Below, in pieces: positions 1 through 10,430 of a stretch of DNA of 64,000 nt. Made by a program: the position numbers and the translations under genes. Under the pieces are notes generated by a model. The model saw nothing but the letters and a program-made list of their open reading frames with translations, did no database searches and was not told the origin of the DNA. This DNA comes from an uncultured Bacteroidales bacterium (lineage in GTDB: Bacteria > Bacteroidota > Bacteroidia > Bacteroidales > F082): positions 1 to 64,000 of the forward strand of contig CAMJRR010000004.1 in NCBI GenBank assembly GCA_946408345.1. Reading direction: 5' to 3'. Position 1 is the first letter of the stretch. Each line of letters opens with the position of its first letter.

Positions 1-8
1 TTTGCCCC

Positions 9-1850
9 GTGATTAGGAAACCAAAATATCTGTTCTATTGCCTCTCGGTGCTGCTGACGGCCTTCCTCGCCCAGCGTTGTGCCAATGCGGTGGCACCCAC
101 GGGCGGACCTCAAGACACCACGCCCCCTGTTGTGGTCGAGGCCGTGCCCGAAAACCATAGCATCAATTTCACCGGGAAGAAAATCGAAATCACATTTGAC
201 GAATACATCACCCTTGAAAACGCCAACCAAAACGTGATGATTTCGCCACCGATGACCGAAAAGCCCGATATCAAACTGAAGAATAAGACCGTGGTCATCA
301 AATTCAAGGAAGATCTGGCATCAAATACCACTTACACCATCAATTTCGGCCAGGCCATCAAGGACTTGCATGAAGGCAACGCGTTTAAGGATTATGTCTA
401 TAGCTTTTCGACTGGCGATGTCATTGACACGCTGAACATTGCCGGAAAAGTCTTGAATGCCGAAGACAAGAAACCTGTGGAGGACGTTTACGTCACTTTG
501 TATGCTGCCGACCGCGACAACTTGGATTCGCTACCTTTAAGCACCAGACCCAATTATATTACTAAGACCGACAAGGAAGGCAAGTTCAGTCTCAATGGAT
601 TAGCCGATAAAAAATACCTCGTTTTTGCCTTAAAGGATGTGAATTCCAACCTATATTTCGACCAGCCTAATGAGGAAGTGGCGTTTTTGGACACTTTAGT
701 ACCAGCCTCGTATCCGTGGACGCCCCAAAAGCCTCAACCTTTGGATACTATAGCGATAGATAGTTTGACGATGCATGTAGACACACTTGCCATGGATACA
801 CTTCCAAATCATCTGGATACGCTTGTAAACGCTATGGATTCTGTCGTTTTCGAGACGAAAACGACGACAATGTATGACCAAAATTCACTCAATCTCACAC
901 TTTATATGTTCACCGAGGTAGATTCCACCCAGGTGCTTTTGGAAAAGAAACTCATCGAGGAGGGAATACTGCGCTTTGTGTTCCGTCACCCTGCTAAAGA
1001 TGCTGTCGTCATGACCCACGAAATGTTGCCCGACACCTTTAACCTAGTAACTATGCATTCTGCCGATTACGATACGGTTTGGTGGTATTACACACCCAAT
1101 GTGAAAGACAGCCTATGGGTGCAAGTGAAATATGATACCTTAATTAATGACTCATCGCGCTACAGCCTGAAATTCAAGGAGCCTGGGAGCAACAGAAGAC
1201 GGAAACACGAAGTTGAAAAACTGAAAGTCAGCAACAACCTTCTTGGCCGTGGCGGCTTAATTCCAGGCAAAGACTTGATCTTGAAGTTCTCTGAACCCAT
1301 AGTTGAATACCAGATGCGCGACTCAGCCGTCTTCAAACGAGACACAACTGTGTATTACGGCAAACTCGCCTTCGAACCCATTGATGAGCAAGGCATGAAA
1401 TATCGCCTGACCACACCTTTTTCAGCCGATTCAAGCTATAGCTTCGAGATTCCCGACTCGGTGTTTTTTGGTATTCGTGGTCGTACAAATGAGCCTATAA
1501 AAGCTGATTTTCACGTCCTTAAAGACGATGAATATGGAAATATCTACATCACCATCATCCCTCCCGAAGGTATGAAGCAGGTCATCGTACAACTTACAAA
1601 CGAAAGCGGAAAAGTACTGAAACAGGAAATTATCAACAAAAAAGAAGAGGTGATGTTCGAATACCTTATGCCGGCCAAATACAAGCTCCGCGCCATCCTC
1701 GATGCCGACGGCAACGGCAAATGGAGCACGGGCAACTACCATCGCCACACCTTGCCCGAGCTCGTACTTGAATACAAGGACGCGCTTGAAATCAAAGCCG
1801 GATGGGACATCGACCTTGAAGACGTTTGGAACCTGAATCAAAACCCTTAA
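9..1850 (+). CDS. Ig-like (SbsA/Big_5) domain lipoprotein, 5' end possibly outside window
   Basis: This is a 613-aa probable outer-membrane or periplasmic lipoprotein of unknown function. The N-terminus is a hydrophobic signal ending in a lipobox-like stretch (LTAFLAQRC, Cys about 24), followed by the PTGGPQDTTPP linker typical of Bacteroidota Big_5 lipoproteins. Residues about 30-135 look like an SbsA-type Ig domain. About 145-215 resemble a carboxypeptidase-regulatory beta-sandwich (IAGKVLNAEDKKPVEDVYVTL). A second Ig-like region lies near 400-500. The GTG at base 9 is the first start in the window and is preceded by TTTGCC. The true start may be upstream, so treat the 5' end as uncertain. 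It converges on the L,D-transpeptidase gene. Family assignment is by recognition only; no catalytic role is visible. Confidence 0.8.
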   Translation: MIRKPKYLFYCLSVLLTAFLAQRCANAVAPTGGPQDTTPPVVVEAVPENHSINFTGKKIEITFDEYITLENANQNVMISPPMTEKPDIKLKNKTVVIKFKEDLASNTTYTINFGQAIKDLHEGNAFKDYVYSFSTGDVIDTLNIAGKVLNAEDKKPVEDVYVTLYAADRDNLDSLPLSTRPNYITKTDKEGKFSLNGLADKKYLVFALKDVNSNLYFDQPNEEVAFLDTLVPASYPWTPQKPQPLDTIAIDSLTMHVDTLAMDTLPNHLDTLVNAMDSVVFETKTTTMYDQNSLNLTLYMFTEVDSTQVLLEKKLIEEGILRFVFRHPAKDAVVMTHEMLPDTFNLVTMHSADYDTVWWYYTPNVKDSLWVQVKYDTLINDSSRYSLKFKEPGSNRRRKHEVEKLKVSNNLLGRGGLIPGKDLILKFSEPIVEYQMRDSAVFKRDTTVYYGKLAFEPIDEQGMKYRLTTPFSADSSYSFEIPDSVFFGIRGRTNEPIKADFHVLKDDEYGNIYITIIPPEGMKQVIVQLTNESGKVLKQEIINKKEEVMFEYLMPAKYKLRAILDADGNGKWSTGNYHRHTLPELVLEYKDALEIKAGWDIDLEDVWNLNQNP

Positions 1851-1877
1851 ACAGGTAGCTTTCTAAATACCAAAGGT

Positions 1878-2507
1878 TTACTCTAACTTGTCAGCGAGAA
1901 TCACGACCCGCATCCCCACAAAAGCATATTTTTCCTTGAGCTGAATCAAATCGTCGTCGCGGAGGCGGATGCACCCCTCGCTGCCGCGTCCTGGCACCGA
2001 GCTTTCGTTGTTGGTACTGCCATGGATGCCGATGCCTGAATGGCCTGGCGTCTTCAGACGCATGAACCAATGACCATAGGACAAAATCGCGCCGCGACCA
2101 TCGCCAAAGTCGTGTGTCCATTTGGAGGCATCCACAATTTCGGTGATAGTGAAGGGATTATCGGCTGTACATTCAGGGGTCTTCATGTCGCCTTTCTTCT
2201 CCTTTTGGCCTTTCTTCAAGCCTACACAAACGGGATAATGCACACGTTTGACAGTGTCGCCTTCCACCACTTCGCAAACATAAAGCCGATATTCAGGCTT
2301 GGAAATGAGGATGAAGCAATTCTTTTTGTTCACCACTTCGGAATAAAAAGTCGCTGTATCCGCAGGAATAGTGTCTACGGTGTCCATCGCGCTCATTTCC
2401 ACAATAGGTTCTTGTTTTTCCACTACCTTATCTGAAGGTTTGGTACCGCATGACGGCATGGCGAACAACGCGGCCAAAAGACTGAATATGAAGGTCATTT
2501 TTTTCAT
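1878..2507 (-). CDS. L,D-transpeptidase (YkuD domain) lipoprotein
   Basis: Predicted cell-envelope L,D-transpeptidase, the family that forms 3-3 peptidoglycan cross-links or attaches proteins to peptidoglycan. The 209-aa protein starts with a signal ending in a lipobox (FAMPSC, Cys about 20), then a low-complexity linker. The YkuD domain covers about residues 60-205. The family's catalytic histidine and cysteine are visible as HGSTNNESS (His162) and SEGCIRL (Cys179). A Bacteroidota-like -7 box (TACTTTTG on the minus strand, near 2535) lies upstream. It is convergent with the preceding Ig-like gene and divergent from rlmN. Substrate and exact role cannot be read from sequence; domain assignment is secure. 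Confidence 0.9.
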   Translation of the reverse strand: MKKMTFIFSLLAALFAMPSCGTKPSDKVVEKQEPIVEMSAMDTVDTIPADTATFYSEVVNKKNCFILISKPEYRLYVCEVVEGDTVKRVHYPVCVGLKKGQKEKKGDMKTPECTADNPFTITEIVDASKWTHDFGDGRGAILSYGHWFMRLKTPGHSGIGIHGSTNNESSVPGRGSEGCIRLRDDDLIQLKEKYAFVGMRVVILADKLE

Positions 2508-2561
2508 GGTATTTCAAAACGGTGTGCAAAAGTACATATTTTTTGGCGTTTGACCACTTTC

Positions 2562-2594
2562 CAAACTTGAACAAGACAATTTTCCCTATTTTTG
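2562..2594 (+). promoter_or_regulatory. Probable rlmN promoter (Bacteroidota type)
   Basis: A TTGAAC-like -33 element is followed by CTATTTTTGCG, matching the Bacteroidota -7 consensus TAnnTTTG. It ends about 20 bases before the rlmN ATG. Confidence 0.55.
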
Positions 2595-2616
2595 CGCCAT
2601 AGTTACTGAGAGAGAT

Positions 2617-3633
2617 ATGGAAAAACAAATACTTTTAGGCAAGACCCCTGCCGAGATTCAAGAGGTCGTCGAGAAACTGGAACTGCCCAAATTCACGGGC
2701 AAGCAGATTGTGGACTGGATTTACCAAAAGCGTTGCGCCTCCATCGAGGATATGACCAACCTCAGCAAGAGTGCAAGAGCCTTGTTGTCAGAGCAATATG
2801 AGACTGGACTAAAGGCTCCCGTCAAGGAACAGGTGTCAACCGACGGCACGAAGAAATACCTCTTTTCTGCCGGTGAGCATTTCATCGAGGCGGCCTACAT
2901 CCCCGACCGCGACCGCGCCACACTGTGTGTCTCCACGCAGGTCGGCTGTCAAATGGACTGCCTTTTCTGTGCCACGGGCAAACAAGGCTTCCAGAAGAAC
3001 CTCTCCGTGGCCGAAATCATGAACCAAATCCTCAGCCTGCCCGAGTTTGACGAATTGACCAACATCGTCTTCATGGGCATGGGCGAGCCTTTGGCTAACT
3101 ACGACAACTTGATGCGCTCGCTCGACATCCTCACGCAGGAATGGGCCTTAGGCTGGAGTCCGACCCGCATCACCGTCTCTACTAGCGGCCTCATTCCCAA
3201 CCTCAAGCGTTTCCTCGAAGAATCGAAATGCAACCTCGCCATCAGTATGCATAGCCCCTTCCATGATGAACGCCTCAAGCTGATGCCCGTCGAAAAGAGC
3301 TATCCCATCAAGGAGGTCATTCATGCTGTGAAGCAACATGACTGGCATGGACAACGCCGCCTGTCGTTCGAGTACATCATCTTCAAGGACCTGAACCACA
3401 GCAAAGACCATATCAAGGAAATCGCGCGGTTGCTGGGCAGCACACGGTGTCGTTTTAATTTAATAAGGTATCACGCCGTACCCGGCATCCCGCTGAAGAG
3501 TCCCGATTTCGCCACGATGACATGGTTCCGCGATGCGCTGAACGAGAAAGGCATTATCGCCACCATCCGAGCTTCACGAGGACAAGACATTGACGCAGCT
3601 TGTGGACTGCTGTCGACGAAAAATCTGTTGTAA
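2617..3633 (+). CDS. rlmN: 23S rRNA (adenine2503-C2)/tRNA (adenine37-C2) methyltransferase RlmN
   Basis: Radical-SAM methyltransferase that places C2-methyladenosine at A2503 of 23S rRNA and, in many bacteria, A37 of some tRNAs. The 338-aa length is slightly short but usual for Bacteroidota. The radical-SAM cluster motif is Cys111-x3-Cys115-x2-Cys118 in GCQMDCLFCATG. The C-terminal catalytic cysteine that carries the methyl intermediate is present in the closing motif DAACGLLS (about Cys329). The N-terminal HhH-like region (KFTGKQIVDWIYQKR) is intact. It is a single-gene unit with its own promoter and a palindromic terminator just after its stop. It is distinguished from Cfr by overall similarity to housekeeping RlmN, a call made by recognition. 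Confidence 0.96.
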   Translation: MEKQILLGKTPAEIQEVVEKLELPKFTGKQIVDWIYQKRCASIEDMTNLSKSARALLSEQYETGLKAPVKEQVSTDGTKKYLFSAGEHFIEAAYIPDRDRATLCVSTQVGCQMDCLFCATGKQGFQKNLSVAEIMNQILSLPEFDELTNIVFMGMGEPLANYDNLMRSLDILTQEWALGWSPTRITVSTSGLIPNLKRFLEESKCNLAISMHSPFHDERLKLMPVEKSYPIKEVIHAVKQHDWHGQRRLSFEYIIFKDLNHSKDHIKEIARLLGSTRCRFNLIRYHAVPGIPLKSPDFATMTWFRDALNEKGIIATIRASRGQDIDAACGLLSTKNLL

Positions 3634-3634
3634 T

Positions 3635-3674
3635 AAAACATGTAGAGACGCGCCATGGCACGTCTCTACATGTT

Positions 3675-3676
<2 letters not shown>
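3635..3676. terminator. Bidirectional hairpin terminator built on a 28-bp palindromic repeat (copy A1)
   Basis: A 42-bp near-perfect palindrome (AAAACATGTAGAGACG ... CGTCTCTACATGTTTT) lies between the convergent rlmN and GH97 genes. It overlaps the first bases of the GH97 stop codon. Flanking A and T runs make it suitable as a terminator on both strands. Its centre (3642-3669) is a member of the GTAGAGACG-N10-CGTCTCTAC family found eight more times here. Confidence 0.75.
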
Positions 3677-6056
<2,380 letters not shown>

Positions 6057-6155
6057 CAGCGATAAATACAACAACAATCACCAATCAAATCGACTGCGAA
6101 ATAAAGAGATAAAACTAAAATAGTTACATATAATTAAAGCGTCTTTGCTTTTCAA

Positions 6156-6266
6156 CTACTCCGAAATGTGGAAGTTTCAATGTAGTACCGAAGAAGGCAA
6201 GAAACGCTCACGGAAATACCGTGAGCTTTCTGTTGGTACTATAGGTATTCCACAACCTCGGAGTAG
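6156..6266 (+). promoter_or_regulatory. Nested long hairpin in the leader of the RM operon
   Basis: Three pairs of complementary arms nest within 111 bases. The outer pair is CTACTCCGA/TCGGAGTAG plus TGTGGAA/TTCCACA. The middle pair is TAGTACC/GGTACTA. The inner pair is GCTCACGG/CCGTGAGC around a 5-base loop. In RNA from the 6049 promoter this would fold into one long interrupted stem ahead of the small ORF and the methylase gene. It could be a regulatory leader, an attenuator or a mobile-element scar. No known RNA family is recognised. Confidence 0.55.
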
Positions 6267-6309
6267 ACAGGGGTTCACGGTTATTTTTTGTGATGCTTTG
6301 AAAGGCAAA

Positions 6310-6501
6310 ATGCTCAAAACCCTTTCAAAAGCTATGAAAAACAAATACATCGCCCAAGATCGTATCGCCATGCGGATAGCCGACCGTTACGGAATGACCC
6401 GTGAGTACAAGACTGCGCGTCGCCATCATCTGACACCTTTGGAAGCCCTTGAGGACTGGGACTTGATCATGCCCGAAAAGAGGGAATTGTTTAAGAATTA
6501 A
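6310..6501 (+). CDS. Small hypothetical protein upstream of the RM genes
   Basis: An unrecognised basic 63-aa protein, from the ATG at 6310, which has an AAAGG stretch just upstream. An inner ATG at 6334 would give 55 aa. The ORF track's TTG start at 6145 would translate through the leader hairpin and is unlikely. The body (QDRIAMRIADRYGMTREY, then LTPLEALEDWDL) looks like genuine helical protein. The stop is only 12 bases before the methylase-nuclease ATG, so it is probably co-transcribed and could be a small regulator of the RM system. That role is positional inference only: I see no clear HTH_3 pattern as in known controller proteins. Confidence 0.5.
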   Translation: MLKTLSKAMKNKYIAQDRIAMRIADRYGMTREYKTARRHHLTPLEALEDWDLIMPEKRELFKN

Positions 6502-6513
6502 AACACTAAAGAT

Positions 6514-8352
6514 ATGGCAAACGAGAGACTTACAGAAGCTATAGTCCGTGACCACTTCAAAGAAGATCCTTTTATCAAATCGGTTAAATTTGAAGAACAA
6601 AAATCCGGTAATAAACGAATTCAAGAATTACTGAAAGGTCAATCAAAGGGAGGTGGTAAGGGTGATGGTTTTCCAGAATTTTTTATTTCATTTCCAACAA
6701 ATAGTAATTATATAATTGTAGTAGAATGTAAGGCAAAAACATCAAATCACGAATCGGAAAACCGTGACAAGCCCAAAGATTATGCAGTTGACGGCGTTTT
6801 GCACTATGCAAAAGCATTATCTGAAGGTTTTAATGTAGTTGCTATTGCCGTTAGTGGTGAAACTGAAGATGAAGCTGTCGTGTCTCATTTTTATTGGAAA
6901 AAAGGGGCCAAGAAATACTCTGAAACAATGGATAAAAAACTCTTGTCCATTGATGACTACCTGCAAATGTTCGAAGACCAGTTCTTTATCAGTGATTTTT
7001 ATACTCGTGATATTGCTTTTAAAGCGCGCTTCTTAAACGAAGAATTCCAAGCTTATACAATACCTGAATACAAGCGTTGTACTATGGTTAGCGCAATGCT
7101 TCTAGCTCTTATTGATAAAGGATTTAAAGAAGAGTATTTTGCCTTGGATTCAATTTCTAAACTCGGACAGAAAATGCTTGCCGCAATAGATTCTGTATTT
7201 GACGAGGAAGATGATATGGTTAGAAATAAAACTATTATTCTTCGTGAATTTGAGAGTATCTTAAATGAACCGCTTTTTGAACAAGAAAAGATAAAGCATA
7301 AAGACAAAAAGACCGATGAATCTACACTTGAAGTGGCAAAATATTTTATTAATTTTCTTGAACGAAATGTCTATCCACTAGTAGAACATTCTAATATTGG
7401 TTACGACGTTTTAGGTAGGTTTTATGTGGAGTTCATCAGATATGCAGCTAGTGAACAGAAATCAGGGCTCGTATTAACTCCTGCACATATTACTGAACTA
7501 TTTTGCGATCTTGCAGAGTTACGTATAAAAGATGTTGTCTACGACCCTTGTTGTGGTACGGGAGGATTCCTCGTTGCTGCCATGCAAAGGATGTTTAAGA
7601 TTGCGGGAGGTGATAAGAAACTGAGAGAAAAAATACGCAAGAAACAATTATGTGGCTGTGAACTACGTCCAGACATGTTCACTTATGCGTGTTCAAGTAT
7701 GAGATTCCGAGGAGATGGTAAGTCAAACTTGTATAATGGATCATGTTTTAACAATGCTCAAATCATTGCGGAGAACCATAAACCGACAGTGGCTTTTCTC
7801 AATCCTCCATACGATGTTGGTAATGCACGTCAAATGGAGTTTGTTGAACATGCTTTAAGGGTATTGGATGAGAAAGCAAATGGGAGAGTAGTTGCAATTG
7901 TTCAGTTTAGTTGTGCTATAAAGGACGAGAAAGACTTAAAAGCTGTCAAAAAGAGGATTTTGGAAAAGCATCATTTAAAAGCTGTATTAAGTATGCCTGA
8001 TGACCTTTTCTATCCGGTTGGAGTTGTGACTTGTATTATGATATTTGAAGCAAACAAGCCCAATAAAGGAAGAAAAACATGGTTTGGCTATTTCAAGGAT
8101 GATGGTTTTGAGAAAAGAAAACATCTTGGAAGAATCGACGCCCGAAACAAATATGCAACAATTCGGAATATGTGGATTGATGCATATAGAAATCAAGATA
8201 ATATACCTGGCATGTCTGTTCGTAGAGAAATAACATATAAAGACGAATGGTGTGCAGAGGCATATATGGAAACAGATTATAGCACATTGTGTGAAATGGA
8301 TTTTGTAAAAACAATGCAAGAGTATGCTGCATTTTTAGTCAAAAACGAATAA
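6514..8352 (+). CDS. BcgI-like type IIB restriction-modification protein: nuclease fused to N6-adenine methylase
   Basis: The 612-aa protein fuses a PD-(D/E)xK-type nuclease to a gamma-class N6-adenine DNA methyltransferase. In the N-terminus, Pro54-Glu55 and Glu71-Cys-Lys73 (FPEF ... VVECKAK) form a plausible PE-x15-ExK active site. A helical middle region follows. The methylase holds SAM motif I DPCCGTGG (Asp344) and catalytic motif IV NPPY (Asn430). Length, domain order and the separate specificity gene 8 bases downstream match the A subunit of BcgI-type systems, which cut on both sides of a bipartite site. A type I HsdM is less likely because HsdM lacks the nuclease and no hsdR is present. 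Codons are more AT-rich than in the flanking housekeeping genes, consistent with transfer. Confidence 0.85.
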   Translation: MANERLTEAIVRDHFKEDPFIKSVKFEEQKSGNKRIQELLKGQSKGGGKGDGFPEFFISFPTNSNYIIVVECKAKTSNHESENRDKPKDYAVDGVLHYAKALSEGFNVVAIAVSGETEDEAVVSHFYWKKGAKKYSETMDKKLLSIDDYLQMFEDQFFISDFYTRDIAFKARFLNEEFQAYTIPEYKRCTMVSAMLLALIDKGFKEEYFALDSISKLGQKMLAAIDSVFDEEDDMVRNKTIILREFESILNEPLFEQEKIKHKDKKTDESTLEVAKYFINFLERNVYPLVEHSNIGYDVLGRFYVEFIRYAASEQKSGLVLTPAHITELFCDLAELRIKDVVYDPCCGTGGFLVAAMQRMFKIAGGDKKLREKIRKKQLCGCELRPDMFTYACSSMRFRGDGKSNLYNGSCFNNAQIIAENHKPTVAFLNPPYDVGNARQMEFVEHALRVLDEKANGRVVAIVQFSCAIKDEKDLKAVKKRILEKHHLKAVLSMPDDLFYPVGVVTCIMIFEANKPNKGRKTWFGYFKDDGFEKRKHLGRIDARNKYATIRNMWIDAYRNQDNIPGMSVRREITYKDEWCAEAYMETDYSTLCEMDFVKTMQEYAAFLVKNE

Positions 8353-8360
8353 GATAAAAT

Positions 8361-9458
8361 ATGGAAGTTTCAACATGGAAATTATTCAGGCTAAAAGACT
8401 ACTTAAGTAAGTCTCCGTATAAAGCAACAGCCTATAATGCACTTGACCTAATACAATGTGATAAAGATAATGATAATGCAATAGAATATGTGACTCGTAC
8501 TGATGAAAACAATGGATGTAAATGCTATGTTATTAACGAAGACTTTGATGATATTGAGCAGGGTAATGCAATAACTATCGGTGACACGACAGCAACTGTA
8601 TTTTATCATGAGAATAGATTTATTTGTGGTGATCATATTGTCGTTTTACGCTCGGATTATTTTAATAAATATGTCGGTCATTTTATTTCGACATTATTAA
8701 AAAAGGAATCATATCGTTATAACTATGGAAGGGCTTTTAATAAAAGGTTAATAGAAGAAACTATGATAAAACTCCCGGCAGACAAAAAGGGGCAGCCTGA
8801 CTGGATTTGGATTGAAAACTATATAAAAAAATCTCTTATTCTTAAATTACCTTCAAAAGCAAAATCTATATGGGAAGGGAGTTACGATATTTCATCTATA
8901 AATAGCGATAATTTATTATTTCAAGTTGAGAAATGGCAATGGTTCCGCTACGATGAAATTTTTGATATTTGCAAGGGCTTTTATAATAAGAAGCCCGAGA
9001 ATCATACTGGGAATAACATACCATTTATTGGAGCCATTGACAACAATAATGGTGTTTCGGAATACTATGATATTCAAGATATTGAAGAAGCAAGTAAGAC
9101 TGGGGACGAAAACAATGTACCATTAACTGAGAAACTCTTTGCAGGTAATTGTATAACCGTATCAAATAACGGTTCTGTTGGTTATGCATTTTATCAAGCG
9201 AAAACTTTTACATGTTCACATGATGTCAATCCTCTCTATTTGCATCATAAATGGAATCAGGAGTTAAATCAATACATTGCGATGTTCCTTTGTTCTTTGA
9301 TTGAAAAAGAACGATATAGATGGACATACGGAAGAAAATGGAGGCCTAAAAGGATGCCTTCATCACTTATAAAACTACCAGTAGATAAAACTGGCATTCC
9401 TGATTGGAAATATATGGAGGATTATATAAAAAGTTTGCCTTATTCAGCAAATATATAA
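8361..9458 (+). CDS. Type I/IIB restriction specificity subunit with two target-recognition domains
   Basis: A 365-aa HsdS-like protein, the partner (BcgI B-subunit equivalent) of the upstream nuclease-methylase. It has two similar halves. Each ends in the same pattern: YRYNYGRAFNKR then KLPADKKGQPDW in the first, YRWTYGRKWRPKR then KLPVDKTGIPDW in the second. These mark two target-recognition domains, each reading one half of a split DNA site. Between them is a short helical stretch. It starts 8 bases after the methylase stop, so translation is probably coupled. The recognition sequence cannot be predicted by eye. The gene is among the most AT-rich in the window. Confidence 0.85.
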   Translation: MEVSTWKLFRLKDYLSKSPYKATAYNALDLIQCDKDNDNAIEYVTRTDENNGCKCYVINEDFDDIEQGNAITIGDTTATVFYHENRFICGDHIVVLRSDYFNKYVGHFISTLLKKESYRYNYGRAFNKRLIEETMIKLPADKKGQPDWIWIENYIKKSLILKLPSKAKSIWEGSYDISSINSDNLLFQVEKWQWFRYDEIFDICKGFYNKKPENHTGNNIPFIGAIDNNNGVSEYYDIQDIEEASKTGDENNVPLTEKLFAGNCITVSNNGSVGYAFYQAKTFTCSHDVNPLYLHHKWNQELNQYIAMFLCSLIEKERYRWTYGRKWRPKRMPSSLIKLPVDKTGIPDWKYMEDYIKSLPYSANI

Positions 9459-9551
9459 ATCACTTACAGCGTCATCTCTCATTATAGAGGAGATTCATCT
9501 ATTTGCCGGTGGATGAATTAAAGTGGCTTTACCATCGGACTGCAATATGAG

Positions 9552-10430
9552 CTAATAATCTACAGGAATGTTATCTTGAACTTGACGTAGTTTATTGACG
9601 TCAATGTTTTCGTAATTGTCATCGCCAACATTCAAGTGATATGCGTGAAATCCAAGTTGGGGCGTGTTTCCTTCGTTTTCGAAATAGATGAAACAACCGT
9701 TGTTTTCGTCATAATACCAAAGCGCAGAATCTTTGTCTTTACCTACAGCACAACAAAGCAATTGGTTGGTCTGTGCATCATTGGTCAATAACTGGGCCGC
9801 TGGATGTGTTCCATGATGGTCGGTTATGGTTTTGGCTTCATGGTAAGCATCGCCATGCTTGTCGGAATAATGATAAGTACGCTTCGGTTGTCTATATGCT
9901 GAAAGCCATTTGTGTAAAGAAGGGATGTCGCTCATTGCGGGTAGTAAAATACTTTCATGGCTGCTACTCTGCAAGATGACCTCGTTGTCAATAGTATCAA
10001 TGGCTTCATGATGAACCAACACACAAGAAATGCCTTTGGATTGGCACCAGGCCATATCGCCCAACATATCTGATGTGACATCATTGTGATAAAGTTTATA
10101 TGATACGTTCTTTTGTTCGTCAATCAAAGGACGTTCTGTCACACCAAATGCTGCAAATTGTGACAAAAATGTTTGCTCAATATTTGGATAACTTTCGGGA
10201 AGCAATGCTGATTGATATAGTAATCCTTCAAAATTGTCTATATCATAATAAGCGTTTTTTCGCTCATAGTGGAAAAAATCCAAAACATCAATCACGGAAT
10301 AGAACTCATCCTCTATAAATGAAATGGAGTCTAATGGGAAAGTGTCTCCATGAATATATTGATGAGATGGAAGCCTGGATTGATCAACATACTCCTTGAA
10401 TAACAAGTAAATGCTCGTTTGATTATTCAT
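9552..10430 (-). CDS. Unrecognised 292-aa protein, third gene of the ATPase operon (candidate effector)
   Basis: I do not recognise this family. The protein is acidic and soluble, with no signal peptide or membrane segment. Its middle is rich in His/Asp/Glu (VHHEAID, SSSHESILLP, DKHGDAYHEAKTITDHHG). Its C-terminal third (QLLCCAVGKDKDSALWYYDENNGCFIYFEN) looks like an anti-parallel beta sheet. The start overlaps the ATPase stop by 4 bases (ATGA), so translation is coupled to the ATPase. In two-component ATPase defence systems the second protein is often the toxic effector. That idea fits this position but is inference. No nuclease motif can be named with confidence. Confidence 0.75.
   Translation of the reverse strand: MNNQTSIYLLFKEYVDQSRLPSHQYIHGDTFPLDSISFIEDEFYSVIDVLDFFHYERKNAYYDIDNFEGLLYQSALLPESYPNIEQTFLSQFAAFGVTERPLIDEQKNVSYKLYHNDVTSDMLGDMAWCQSKGISCVLVHHEAIDTIDNEVILQSSSHESILLPAMSDIPSLHKWLSAYRQPKRTYHYSDKHGDAYHEAKTITDHHGTHPAAQLLTNDAQTNQLLCCAVGKDKDSALWYYDENNGCFIYFENEGNTPQLGFHAYHLNVGDDNYENIDVNKLRQVQDNIPVDY

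Noticed and set aside
6145-6309. TTG-started N-terminal extension of the small ORF
   Set aside because: It would translate through both arms of the leader hairpin and gives an unprotein-like composition. The ATG at 6310 has a better start context.
9459-9551. Short TTCATC/GATGAA hairpin between the convergent S-subunit and 292-aa genes
   Set aside because: Only a six-base stem with a long loop and no T-run; too weak to call a terminator.
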